Positions 7,422-13,839 of a DNA stretch of 15,584 nucleotides are shown here, piece by piece. How positions within the stretch are numbered: the first letter of the stretch is position 1; each line of letters opens with the position of its first letter. The DNA lies in contig DATGKF010000062.1 of NCBI GenBank assembly GCA_035294785.1, positions 1 to 15,584 of the forward strand, in the 5' to 3' direction. Both the position numbers and the translations under genes were made by a program. This DNA comes from Poindextera sp035294785. GTDB taxonomy: Bacteria; Pseudomonadota; Alphaproteobacteria; Caulobacterales; Caulobacteraceae. The notes under the pieces were generated by a model. It ran no database searches. It was not told where the DNA came from and was given only the letters and a program-made list of their open reading frames with translations.

Positions 7422-9589
7422 CGGGGCGGGGCGGCGCTCGCGGCTGGCGCGTCGCTGGCGTGGGCGGCGGCGTAGGACGAGCTGTAGAGGGCGGTGAGGT
7501 CCCCCTTCAGCGACGTGGCTCTGGCCACCGCCGCGCTCACCGTCCCGGCATCGGTGCTCGAGCGCGTGGCCGCCACCAGCTGGTCCAGCTGCGCCAGGTC
7601 GGCCTGCCCGCGGCCGGAGTTGGCCTGCATGATCTTGAAGGCGTCCTTCTTGGCCCGCGAGGCGAAGATGCCAGGCCGGTTCGAGTTGGCCAGCGCGGTA
7701 ACGGCGGCCGAGGTTGATCGCGCCGATGCGTCAAGCGCCTCCAGCGTCTTCTGCCCGCGGGCGACGATGTCGACTTGCTTGGCGGCGGTGCTGGCGCGGC
7801 TGGCGGCGCCGTAAGCGGCGGTGAAGGCGTTGTAGGCGGCCATCGTCTGGCGGGCCGCGGCCATCGCGCTGGTCGGGTCGCTCGTCTGCGCCGCGCTGGC
7901 GGCGGCGCCGTCGAGGTTCGACTTCGCCTTGCGCGCGGCGGCCACCGCGCTCGCGCCCTGGTCGGACGAGCCGGTCGATGGCGCGAGGCTGCCCATCTGG
8001 CCGGAGGCCGAGCGGGCGAGGGCCGCGGCCTCGCTGTGCGCCATGCCGACGGCGAGCGTGTTCATCTGGTCGACCAGCGGCGCGGCCTGCGCGCCGCCGT
8101 TCGGCGGCAGCGCCTTCACCTGTGCGGCCAGGCCATCGATCTTGGCATCGGCCGCGGCCACGGCGCCGGTCTCGGCGCGGCCGCGGCCCATGCGCTTGAC
8201 GTCGGCGGCGAACTGGTCGGCGGCCTGAGCCAGTGGCCCGACGTCAGGCACCGGCGCGCCTGGCGCTGCGGCGACCACCGGCCCAGCCGCCGGCCCGCCC
8301 TTGGCCGGCGCGGCTTTCGATGCGACCACCGGGGCGGCCCCGCTCTTCGGGGCGCCGAAACGCGGCAGCGCCGGGTGCAGGAACAGCACCGCCGCGGCGC
8401 CCAGCGCGACGACGCCGACGCCGGCGGCGACCAGGATCCAGACAAGCGGGTTGCCGTGTTTGGCGTCATGAGCCGCATCGGCCGGCGCGGCGGCGGCGGC
8501 CGGTTCGGCCTTCGGCGGCTTCGGCGGCGCCGCCTTCTTCTTCGGCGCAGCCGCGGCGGGCGGCGCCTTGGCGGCCGGGGCCGCGGCCGCTGCGGCGGCC
8601 GCCGGCGCGGCTTCCGCGGCAGGCGGCGCAGGTGTCGGCGCGACCACCACGCGGGTCGCATCGTCCTCGAGATCAGCGTCCGTGGCGTCGAACAGCTTCA
8701 GCCAGTCGGCGACCGTCTGCGGCCGCGCGCTCGGCTGGATGGCCATCGCCGCGTCCACGGCGCGGGTGAAGGCGCGGCTGTAGCCGGCGCGCGGCTTGGC
8801 CGAGAGGGACTCGCCGAGGCCGGCGTGCATGCGCTCGAGCACCTCCGGCGGCTTCTCGCCGGTGATGCACTGGTACATGACGACGCCGAGGGCATAGATG
8901 TCGGTCCACGGCCCCTGCGGGTAGGTCTTCACGTACTGTTCGATGGCCGCATAAGGCGGTGTGTAGAAGGTGACCTTGGTGCTGGTCGCCTGGCCGGAAT
9001 CGAACCGGGCCGAGCCGAAATCGATCAGCACCGAGCGGCCCGTGTCGTCCACGAGGATGTTGGCCGGCTTAATGTCGCGGTGCAGGACGCCGGCCTTGTG
9101 GGCGCGGTCCAACCCCTCGGCGATCGGTTTGATCAGGCCCAGCAGGCTCTTCTCGTCGAAGGTCTTTCCGTCGCGCAGCTGCTCCGACAGCGATGCGCCG
9201 GTCTCGAAGTCCATCACCATGTAGGCGGTGCCGTGGATCTCGAAGAGGCTGCGCACGCTGACGATGTTCGGGTGCCGCTCGGGCTTCGACAGGTTCCAGA
9301 GGACCTTCGCCTCCTCCAGGAACTTCTCCAGCCCCAGCGAGTAGACCTCTTCCGAGGACGAATCGGTCGGCGTGACCGTCTCGCCGTCGGTGCGATCGCT
9401 GATCGCGCCGGGGAAATATTCCTTGATGGCGACCAGCTCGTCGAAATAGACGCCGCGCGCCCGATAGACGATGCCGAACCCGCCAACGCCCAGCACCTGC
9501 TCGAGCTTCCACTCGCGCAGAATCGTGCCTTCTGGCAAAGCCTTGCTGTGATACGGAGCGTTCACGTTTGCGACCCCGGCCGCCCCCAT
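7418..9589 (-). CDS. Membrane-anchored Hanks-type Ser/Thr protein kinase
   Basis: A 723-residue protein. The kinase domain (about 26-300) is complete: glycine loop GVGGFG 34-39, catalytic Lys56 in VAIKEYFP, HRDIKPAN with catalytic Asp172, DFG at 190-192, the APE-like PPYAAIEQ (211-218), and the DIYALGVVMYQCITG segment. An acidic stretch with DATRVVV (Thr312) leads to a low-complexity Ala/Pro/Lys linker (about 317-378), one membrane helix (381-404), and a roughly 320-residue C-terminal part rich in Ala, Ser and Gln. That part looks helical and would lie in the periplasm as a sensor or tether. The ATG at 9589 is the first start; GTG at residue 9 with GGCCGGGG upstream is an alternative and loses nothing conserved. 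The gene converges on the SLOG gene and diverges from the PP2C gene, its natural antagonist. Kinase identity is firm; targets are inferred. Confidence 0.92.
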   Translation of the reverse strand: MGAAGVANVNAPYHSKALPEGTILREWKLEQVLGVGGFGIVYRARGVYFDELVAIKEYFPGAISDRTDGETVTPTDSSSEEVYSLGLEKFLEEAKVLWNLSKPERHPNIVSVRSLFEIHGTAYMVMDFETGASLSEQLRDGKTFDEKSLLGLIKPIAEGLDRAHKAGVLHRDIKPANILVDDTGRSVLIDFGSARFDSGQATSTKVTFYTPPYAAIEQYVKTYPQGPWTDIYALGVVMYQCITGEKPPEVLERMHAGLGESLSAKPRAGYSRAFTRAVDAAMAIQPSARPQTVADWLKLFDATDADLEDDATRVVVAPTPAPPAAEAAPAAAAAAAAPAAKAPPAAAAPKKKAAPPKPPKAEPAAAAAPADAAHDAKHGNPLVWILVAAGVGVVALGAAAVLFLHPALPRFGAPKSGAAPVVASKAAPAKGGPAAGPVVAAAPGAPVPDVGPLAQAADQFAADVKRMGRGRAETGAVAAADAKIDGLAAQVKALPPNGGAQAAPLVDQMNTLAVGMAHSEAAALARSASGQMGSLAPSTGSSDQGASAVAAARKAKSNLDGAAASAAQTSDPTSAMAAARQTMAAYNAFTAAYGAASRASTAAKQVDIVARGQKTLEALDASARSTSAAVTALANSNRPGIFASRAKKDAFKIMQANSGRGQADLAQLDQLVAATRSSTDAGTVSAAVARATSLKGDLTALYSSSYAAAHASDAPAASAAPPR

Positions 9590-9619
9590 GTGGATGGTCG
9601 ATACGATTAGTAGTCGTTC

Positions 9620-9640
9620 TTGACCGTGCTTTGCTAGACT
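9620..9640 (+). promoter_or_regulatory. Weak candidate promoter for the PP2C gene
   Basis: The 89-base divergent gap contains TTGACCG (9620-9626) and GCTAGACT (9633-9640), resembling the -35 and -10 halves of the Caulobacter housekeeping promoter (TTGaCgS and GCtANAWC). The spacer here is only 6 bases instead of 10-14, so both boxes may not act together. GCTAGACT could serve as an extended -10 (TGCTAGACT). No clear counterpart for the kinase gene is visible on the other strand. Confidence 0.2.
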
Positions 9641-9663
9641 TTCGGCGCGACACGCGTTTGCGC

Positions 9664-9669
9664 GAGGTG
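9664..9669 (+). promoter_or_regulatory. Shine-Dalgarno site fixing the PP2C start at ATG 9679
   Basis: GAGGTG lies 9 bases before ATG 9679. The frame stays open 37 codons further upstream, but that stretch reaches into the kinase start region and encodes nothing conserved. PP2C homology begins a few residues after this ATG. Confidence 0.55.
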
Positions 9670-9678
9670 CAACGGGAC

Positions 9679-10392
9679 ATGGGCTTCGAGTCCGTCGTGC
9701 GGACCCACATCGGCTGCCGGCGCAAGATCAACGAGGACTCGGTGCTCTGCCGGCCCGAGCTTGGCCTGTGGGCCGTGGCCGACGGCATGGGCGGTCATGA
9801 CGCAGGCGAAGTCGCGAGCGCCCTGGTGGTTGAACGCCTGGCCGCCGGCGACGCGGGCTCGGACCTGACCGCCAAGACCATCGCCGCCAAGCGCGCGATC
9901 GAGACAGCCAACGCCGAGCTTGTCGCCATGGGCAATCAGGGGCCCAGCCAGCGGACGATCGGCTCGACCGTGGTGGCCATCGCCGCCGCGGCCGGGGAGC
10001 TCTCCTGCCTTTGGGCCGGCGACAGCCGCGCCTATCGGGTGCGCGGCGGCGCGCTCGTCCAGCTCACCCGCGACCACAGTCTGGTGCAGGAGCTGGTCGA
10101 CGCCGGCCAGCTCGACGCCGCCGAGGCCAACGACCACCCGAACTCCAACATCGTCACCCGCGCGGTCGGCGCCTCGCCCAACATCGTCGTCGACGTGGTC
10201 GCCAGCGACATCGCGCTCGGCGACGTCTTCCTCCTGGCCAGCGATGGCCTCACGCGCCTCGCCACTGACGCCGAACTCCTCGCCGGCCTTCAGGCCCCCA
10301 ACCTGGAAGCGGCCGCCGACCGCTTCATCGACACCTGCCTCGAACGCGGCGCCCCGGACAACGTCTCCTTCGTCATCCTCCGCTCGCGATAG
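9679..10392 (+). CDS. PP2C-family Ser/Thr protein phosphatase (PppA/PrpC/Stp type)
   Basis: A 237-residue single-domain metal-dependent phosphatase, the usual bacterial PP2C length. Motifs appear in order: INED (17-20), ADGMGGHDAGEVAS (34-47, metal Asp35), GSTVVA (95-100), AGDSRAYRVR (113-122), LTRDHS (129-134), NIVTRAVG (157-164), ASDGLT (187-192, metal Asp189) and the final DNVS (227-230). All the Asp residues expected to hold the two Mn/Mg ions are present, so it should be active. It would remove phosphate from Ser/Thr targets in the cytoplasm. It is transcribed divergently from the Hanks kinase gene with an 89-base gap, the common kinase/phosphatase pairing. Its likely substrates are the kinase itself and whatever the FHA domain reads. 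Start chosen by GAGGTG 9 bases upstream. Confidence 0.93.
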   Translation: MGFESVVRTHIGCRRKINEDSVLCRPELGLWAVADGMGGHDAGEVASALVVERLAAGDAGSDLTAKTIAAKRAIETANAELVAMGNQGPSQRTIGSTVVAIAAAAGELSCLWAGDSRAYRVRGGALVQLTRDHSLVQELVDAGQLDAAEANDHPNSNIVTRAVGASPNIVVDVVASDIALGDVFLLASDGLTRLATDAELLAGLQAPNLEAAADRFIDTCLERGAPDNVSFVILRSR

Positions 10393-10411
10393 GCGGGGCG
10401 GGACGGCTCAT

Positions 10412-10499
10412 TTAACCGCAGAGATCGCAGAGAAGGCGCAGAGAACGCTGAGGAAAACCTCTGCGCACTCCGCGCCTTCTCTGCGTCCTCGGCGGTTAA
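10412..10499. repeat. Palindromic intergenic repeat built from CGCAGAGnn units
   Basis: Two 41-base arms (10412-10452 and 10459-10499) pair at 34 of 41 positions around a 6-base GAAAAC loop. The ends are TTAACCGC and GGCGGTTAA. Each arm is made of repeats of CGCAGAG plus two variable bases, in a 9-base step with one 2-base insertion. It fills most of the gap between the convergent PP2C and acyl-CoA synthetase genes. It could form a large cruciform or RNA stem and act as a two-way transcription terminator. Palindromes of this style are dispersed in many bacterial genomes. Confidence 0.85.
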
Positions 10500-10511
10500 G
10501 AGCTGACTGGC

Positions 10512-12167
10512 CTACCGGAAATCTTCTTCCCACCACTCGAGGTCGGCGCGGACGCCGGCGCGGCGGCGGTCGGCTTCCAGGGCGCGGAGTTCGACGCGGC
10601 GGATCTTGCCGCTGATGGTCTTCGGCAGCTCGGCGACCTCGATCCGCCGGATGCGCTTGAACGGCCCCAGCCGCTCGCGCGCGTGCGCCAGGATCGACTG
10701 CGCCGTCGCCGCGTCCGCCGCGGCGCCGGGCGCCAGCGCCACGAACGCCTTGATCAGCGCCAGCCGCATCGGGTCGGGGGAGGGGACCACCGCCGCCTCC
10801 GCCACCGCCGGATGCTCGATCAGCACGCTCTCCAGCTCGAACGGGCTGATGCGGTAGTCGGACGCCTTGAAGACGTCGTCCGCCCGCCCGACGTAGGTCA
10901 AAACGCCGTCCGCGCCGCGGCTGACCACGTCGCCGGTGCGGTAGACATCGCCCGTGAGCGGTTCGAGGCCCGCCTCGCCCCAATAGCCCTGCATCAGGCC
11001 GAGCGGCCGGTCCGCATCCAGCGGCAGGCAGACCTCGCCCTCGCTCTCGCCGTCGACGATGATGCGATAGCCGGGCAGCGGCCGGCCCATGGCGCCGGGC
11101 GTGATCGGCTGGCCGGGCGTGTTGCCCACCTGCGCCGTCGTCTCCGTCTGCCCATAGCCGTCGCGGATGGTCAGACCCCAGGCGGCCTCCACCCGCTCGA
11201 TCACCTCGGGATTCAGCGGCTCGCCCGCGCCGATCAGCTCGCGCAGGGCCGCCGGCCGCCCGCCCAGGTCGTGCTGGATCAACAGCCGCCAGACGGTCGG
11301 CGGCGCGCAGAAGGTCGTCACCCCCTCCCGCGCCAGCGTCTTAAGCGCGCTCGCCGGATCGAACCGGGCCTGGTTGGTCACCACCGCGCTCGCCTCCGCC
11401 AGCCACGGCGCGAAGACGCAGCTCCAGGCGTGCTTGGCCCAGCCGGGCGAGGAGATGTTCAGGTGCCGGTCCCCGGGCTGCAGGCCCAGCCAGTACAGCG
11501 TCGAAAGGTGCCCGACCGGGTACGAGACGTGGCTGTGCAAAACGAGCTTCGGCCGCGAGGTCGTGCCCGAGGTGAAATAGAGCAGCAGCGGATCGCTGGC
11601 GTTGGTCGGCGCATCCGGCGCGAACGCCTCGGCCGCCGCATCCGCCTCCTCGTAGGCCAGCCAGCCGTCGACGCGCCCACCGACGCTGACGCCCGTCCAG
11701 TCGCCGGCCGGGAAGCGCTCGGCCAGCTCGGCCGCGGCGATCACGAACCGCACCCGCCCGCGCGTCAGCCGGTCCTCGAGCTCGGATCCCGACAGCAGCG
11801 TCGAGGCCGGAATCACCACCGCCCCCTGCTTCATCGCCGCCAAGAGGCTCACCCACAGCGGCGCGACGTTCCCCAGCATCAGCAGCAGCCGGTCGCCGCG
11901 CTTCAGGCCCGCGCCCCTGAGGCGGTTCGCCAGCCGGTTCGAGGCGCGGGAAAGCTCCGAATAGGACCAGACCTCGGTGGGCCGATCGTCCGCGACGATC
12001 CTGAGCGCCTCCCCATCCCGCTCCCGCGCGATGACGTCGAACCAGTCCAGCGCGAAGTTGAACGTCTCGAACCTGGGCCAGCGAAACCCCGCGTAAGCCC
12101 GCGCGTAGTCCGTCCGGTGCTCCAGCAAGAAGTCCCGCGCCGCTTTCAGTTCCGCGCCGGCCGTCAT
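10512..12167 (-). CDS. AMP-forming acyl-CoA synthetase (medium-chain/aryl-type)
   Basis: A 551-residue member of the ANL adenylating superfamily; it activates a carboxylic acid to acyl-AMP and then acyl-CoA. Visible core motifs are the phosphate loop YFTSGTTSRPK (197-207), GWAKHAWSCVFAPW (242-255), YGQTET (338-343), YRTGD (409-413), GRADDVFKASDYRI (427-440) and the C-terminal PKTISGKIRR with catalytic Lys521. The loop has Ser where most members have the second Gly (TSGTTG), a variant I recall from medium-chain ACSM-like enzymes. The frame is open 40 codons further upstream, but that extension runs into an intergenic palindrome. ATG 12167 has GGAGAGG at 12171-12177 and starts the real protein. 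Substrate is unknown; a medium-chain, branched or aromatic acid is the best guess. It is convergent with PP2C and downstream of the SMP-30 gene on the same strand. Confidence 0.9.
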   Translation of the reverse strand: MTAGAELKAARDFLLEHRTDYARAYAGFRWPRFETFNFALDWFDVIARERDGEALRIVADDRPTEVWSYSELSRASNRLANRLRGAGLKRGDRLLLMLGNVAPLWVSLLAAMKQGAVVIPASTLLSGSELEDRLTRGRVRFVIAAAELAERFPAGDWTGVSVGGRVDGWLAYEEADAAAEAFAPDAPTNASDPLLLYFTSGTTSRPKLVLHSHVSYPVGHLSTLYWLGLQPGDRHLNISSPGWAKHAWSCVFAPWLAEASAVVTNQARFDPASALKTLAREGVTTFCAPPTVWRLLIQHDLGGRPAALRELIGAGEPLNPEVIERVEAAWGLTIRDGYGQTETTAQVGNTPGQPITPGAMGRPLPGYRIIVDGESEGEVCLPLDADRPLGLMQGYWGEAGLEPLTGDVYRTGDVVSRGADGVLTYVGRADDVFKASDYRISPFELESVLIEHPAVAEAAVVPSPDPMRLALIKAFVALAPGAAADAATAQSILAHARERLGPFKRIRRIEVAELPKTISGKIRRVELRALEADRRRAGVRADLEWWEEDFR

Positions 12168-12201
12168 CCGCCTCTCCACCTGCTCAGGGCCACCATAAAG
12201 C

Positions 12202-12355
12202 GCGACTTCTCCCATAGGGAGAAGGGGGGACCCGCGCCGGACGGCGCGGGGAGATGAGGGGTTACGGCGCGGCCGGCAAACCCCCAACCCTCGTAACCCC
12301 TCAACCTCCCCATGCGCCGCATGGGGCCCCTCCTTCTCCCTATGGGAGAAGGCGC
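12202..12355. repeat. Nested palindromic intergenic element, about 154 bp
   Basis: The outer arms at 12206-12225 and 12332-12351 match 20 of 20; each is itself nearly self-complementary (CTTCTCCCATAGGGAGAAGG). Inner arms TGAGGGGTTACG (12255-12266) and CGTAACCCCTCA (12292-12303) match 12 of 12. Separate hairpins sit in each half: 12231-12250 (CCCGCGCC/GGCGCGGG) and 12308-12326 (CCCCATGCG/CGCATGGGG). The right end touches the SMP-30 stop codon. It resembles the abundant CTTCTCCC...GGGAGAAGG palindromes of alphaproteobacteria. It has no coding capacity and may be a non-autonomous mobile element or a terminator. Confidence 0.85.
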
Positions 12356-13224
12356 TAGGCGCTGAAGTTCAGCTTCAGCCCTGCCTCCGGCCAGCGCATG
12401 CGGATCAGCTTGCCGGCGCCCGACATGGTGATGAAGGCGTCGCGCATGTCGGCCCCGCCGAAGCAGATGTTGGTGGTCATCCGGTCGGGCACCGGCGTCT
12501 GCCGCACCGCGCCGGCCGGCGAAATGGTGGTGATTCCGTCGGCGATCGAGGCGACGCACACGTCGCCGTTCGCCTGCACCGCCAGGCTGTCGAAGAAGGC
12601 CCGCCCGGGCCCCGTCCCCACCAGCCGCCCGCCGCGCCCGCCCTTCACCACCTGGCCCGGCGCGGCGAGATCGAAGGCGATCAGCCGCCCGGTGAACGTC
12701 TCCGCCGCATAGACGGTCTTCTCGTCGGGCGAGAGGCCGATGCCGTTGTAGCCTGTGCCGCCAAAGGAAATCTCCTCCGCCTTCGCTCCGTCCGTCCGCG
12801 CGTAATAGACGCCGCTCGCATGCCGCGTCCGGCCGGTCTGGCGGCCGAAATCGGTGAACCAGAACCCGCCCTCTCGGTCGAAGACGATGTCGTTCGGCGC
12901 CGAGAGCAGGTTCTCGCCAACGAAGTCATACAGCCGCTCGCCCTTGCCGGTTGAGAGGTCGACCCGGTCGATCCCGCCCTGCCGCGGCGGCTGCGCCCCG
13001 CCGGCGAGGCCCCCGCCGCCGTTGTTGGCGACATAGACCGCCCCGTCCGGTCCCAGCGCCGCCCCGTTCGGCCCGCCGCCCAGGTCGCACACCACCTCCA
13101 CCTTGCCGTTCCACACCCGGCTGAGCGTCCCGCGCGCGATCTCGACCAGGATCACCGACCCGTCCCCCATCGCAATCGGCCCCTCCGGAAACCTGAGCCC
13201 CTCCGCCAACACCTCGATGCTCAT
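12355..13224 (-). CDS. SMP-30/gluconolactonase/LRE-family beta-propeller protein
   Basis: A 289-residue six-bladed beta-propeller of the senescence marker protein-30/regucalcin/gluconolactonase family, whose members hydrolyse sugar or other lactones using one divalent metal. Likely metal and active-site residues are Glu14 in RFPEGP, Asn111 in APNDIVFD, Asn160 in YNGIGLSPDE and Asp212 in FFDSLAVQANGD, in the usual order. Propeller strand repeats such as GPDGAVYVANN, REGGFWFTDFG and PDEKTVYAAET are visible. ATG 13224 is chosen over an upstream in-frame ATG because an excellent GGAGGAGGA lies 7 bases before it and the family signature starts at residue 8. There is no signal peptide, so it is cytoplasmic. 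It is 187 bases upstream of the acyl-CoA synthetase start on the same strand, with a palindrome between. The exact lactone is unknown. Confidence 0.9.
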   Translation of the reverse strand: MSIEVLAEGLRFPEGPIAMGDGSVILVEIARGTLSRVWNGKVEVVCDLGGGPNGAALGPDGAVYVANNGGGGLAGGAQPPRQGGIDRVDLSTGKGERLYDFVGENLLSAPNDIVFDREGGFWFTDFGRQTGRTRHASGVYYARTDGAKAEEISFGGTGYNGIGLSPDEKTVYAAETFTGRLIAFDLAAPGQVVKGGRGGRLVGTGPGRAFFDSLAVQANGDVCVASIADGITTISPAGAVRQTPVPDRMTTNICFGGADMRDAFITMSGAGKLIRMRWPEAGLKLNFSA

Positions 13225-13231
13225 GCGCGTG

Positions 13232-13240
13232 TCCTCCTCC
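13232..13240 (-). promoter_or_regulatory. Strong Shine-Dalgarno site for the SMP-30-family gene
   Basis: GGAGGAGGA on the minus strand, 7 bases before ATG 13224. It decides against the in-frame ATG at 13266, which would place this site inside the coding region. Confidence 0.7.
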
Positions 13241-13251
13241 AAACCGGGGCG

Positions 13252-13257
13252 TATATA
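13252..13257 (-). promoter_or_regulatory. Possible -10 box (TATATA) for the SMP-30-family gene
   Basis: TATATA on the minus strand is rare AT-rich sequence in this window. It lies 11 bases upstream of the Shine-Dalgarno site and directly beside the edge of the palindrome at 13259. No -35 match is found at 17 bases; that position falls inside the palindrome arm. Confidence 0.25.
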
Positions 13258-13258
13258 T

Positions 13259-13456
13259 CCGCTCATCCCCGCGAAAGCGGGGACCCAGGCTTTTTACCGC
13301 CAAGCGCGCCAAGGACGCCAAGCAGTCCGCATCTGTCAGGGCGTTTCAGCAAGCTCTTGGCGGTCTTGGCGAACTTGGCGGTCAGATCGATCGGCGCGGC
13401 GCCAAGCCGCTCATCAGGAAAAACGCCTGGGTCCCCGCTTTCGCGGGGATGAGCGG
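13259..13456. repeat. Composite nested palindromic element, 198 bp
   Basis: The outer arms 13259-13290 and 13425-13456 are a perfect 32-base inverted repeat. Each contains its own CCCCGC-GAAA-GCGGGG hairpin and is followed inward by T5 (13291-13295) or preceded by A5 (13419-13423). Inside is a second inverted repeat: 13296-13322 and 13356-13382 (23 of 27 paired), each arm three CGCCAAG units in a strict 9-base step. The remaining core shows nothing coding. It fills nearly all of the gap between the MmcQ/YjbR stop and the SMP-30 start. Outer and inner parts look like two repeat families, one inserted within the other. Confidence 0.9.
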
Positions 13457-13467
13457 GGTTTAGGGGG

Positions 13468-13830
13468 TCAAGCCAACCCCGCGCGCTGCTTCCGCGTCAG
13501 GCCGCGCACGATCAGGTCGTAGGAGTGGCCGATCAGGCGTTCGATCTCGTCCATCGGCACGTCGGCGCGCACGTCGATGCAGATCCAGAAGCGCCTATCC
13601 AGGTGCCCGAAGTGGCCGACGCCGGCGTACGTATCCTTCAGGATTTCAACCAGGTGCGGGTCGCATTTGACGATCACGCCCTGCATGTTCCGGGTCTGGG
13701 CGACGATGGCGAAGATCTTCTCCGCCACCTTCCACATCCCCGCGCCGCCCGTCGGCGGCGGCTCCGCGCCCGGCTTCGCCGCCAGCACGGCGACCACCGG
13801 CCGCAGCCGCGCGCTCAGCTCCACCGTCAT
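13468..13830 (-). CDS. MmcQ/YjbR-family protein (CyaY-like fold)
   Basis: A 120-residue protein, typical for this family. Conserved features are GMWKVAEKIFAIV (31-43), GVIVKCDPHLVEIL (51-64), the HLDRRFWICIDV strand (77-88) and the C-terminal IGHSYDLIVRGLTRKQR (100-116), matching the family ending of a SYDLV-type helix plus Lys/Arg. These proteins have a double-wing fold like frataxin/CyaY and are often labelled DNA-binding, but their biochemical role is not established. The start lies 9 bases after the stop of the hybrid histidine kinase gene on the same strand, with no separate promoter space, so it is probably the last gene of that transcript. The palindromic element at 13259-13456 begins 11 bases beyond its stop and may end the transcript. 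Confidence 0.88.
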   Translation of the reverse strand: MTVELSARLRPVVAVLAAKPGAEPPPTGGAGMWKVAEKIFAIVAQTRNMQGVIVKCDPHLVEILKDTYAGVGHFGHLDRRFWICIDVRADVPMDEIERLIGHSYDLIVRGLTRKQRAGLA

Positions 13831-13839
13831 GTCGCCGTC

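Noticed and set aside
5450..7717. A 755-codon open frame overlapping the SLOG gene on the same strand in another frame
   Set aside because: Its translation is almost entirely Arg, Ala, Pro and Gly with no domain motif, the usual shadow frame in 70% GC DNA. The overlapping frame has clear SLOG motifs and membrane helices.
7775..9610. A 611-codon open frame antisense to the kinase gene
   Set aside because: The antisense frame is rich in Arg, Gly and His with no recognisable fold, while the opposite strand encodes every kinase motif.
4553..10392. Type VI secretion regulatory cluster (PpkA/PppA/Fha)
   Set aside because: Kinase, phosphatase and FHA are shared with that pathway, but no Tss gene is present and the FHA is fused to a TIR domain beside a SLOG-membrane gene.
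10412..10499. CRISPR array
   Set aside because: The repeats are 7-9 bases, arranged as a palindrome, with 2-base gaps instead of spacers. The same holds for 13296-13382.
10393..10511. Canonical intrinsic terminator between PP2C and the acyl-CoA synthetase
   Set aside because: The palindrome would form a strong stem but lacks a T-run on either side, so it is described as a repeat with possible terminator action.
10683..12257. A 524-codon open frame antisense to the acyl-CoA synthetase, and similar long frames antisense to the sulfotransferase (3410-4501) and hybrid kinase (13871-15142)
   Set aside because: All are mirror frames of strongly supported genes with skewed low-information composition and no ribosome site worth noting.
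12168..12287. N-terminal extension of the acyl-CoA synthetase (40 extra codons)
   Set aside because: The extension is encoded by the palindromic element and has no family similarity; ATG 12167 has a good Shine-Dalgarno site.
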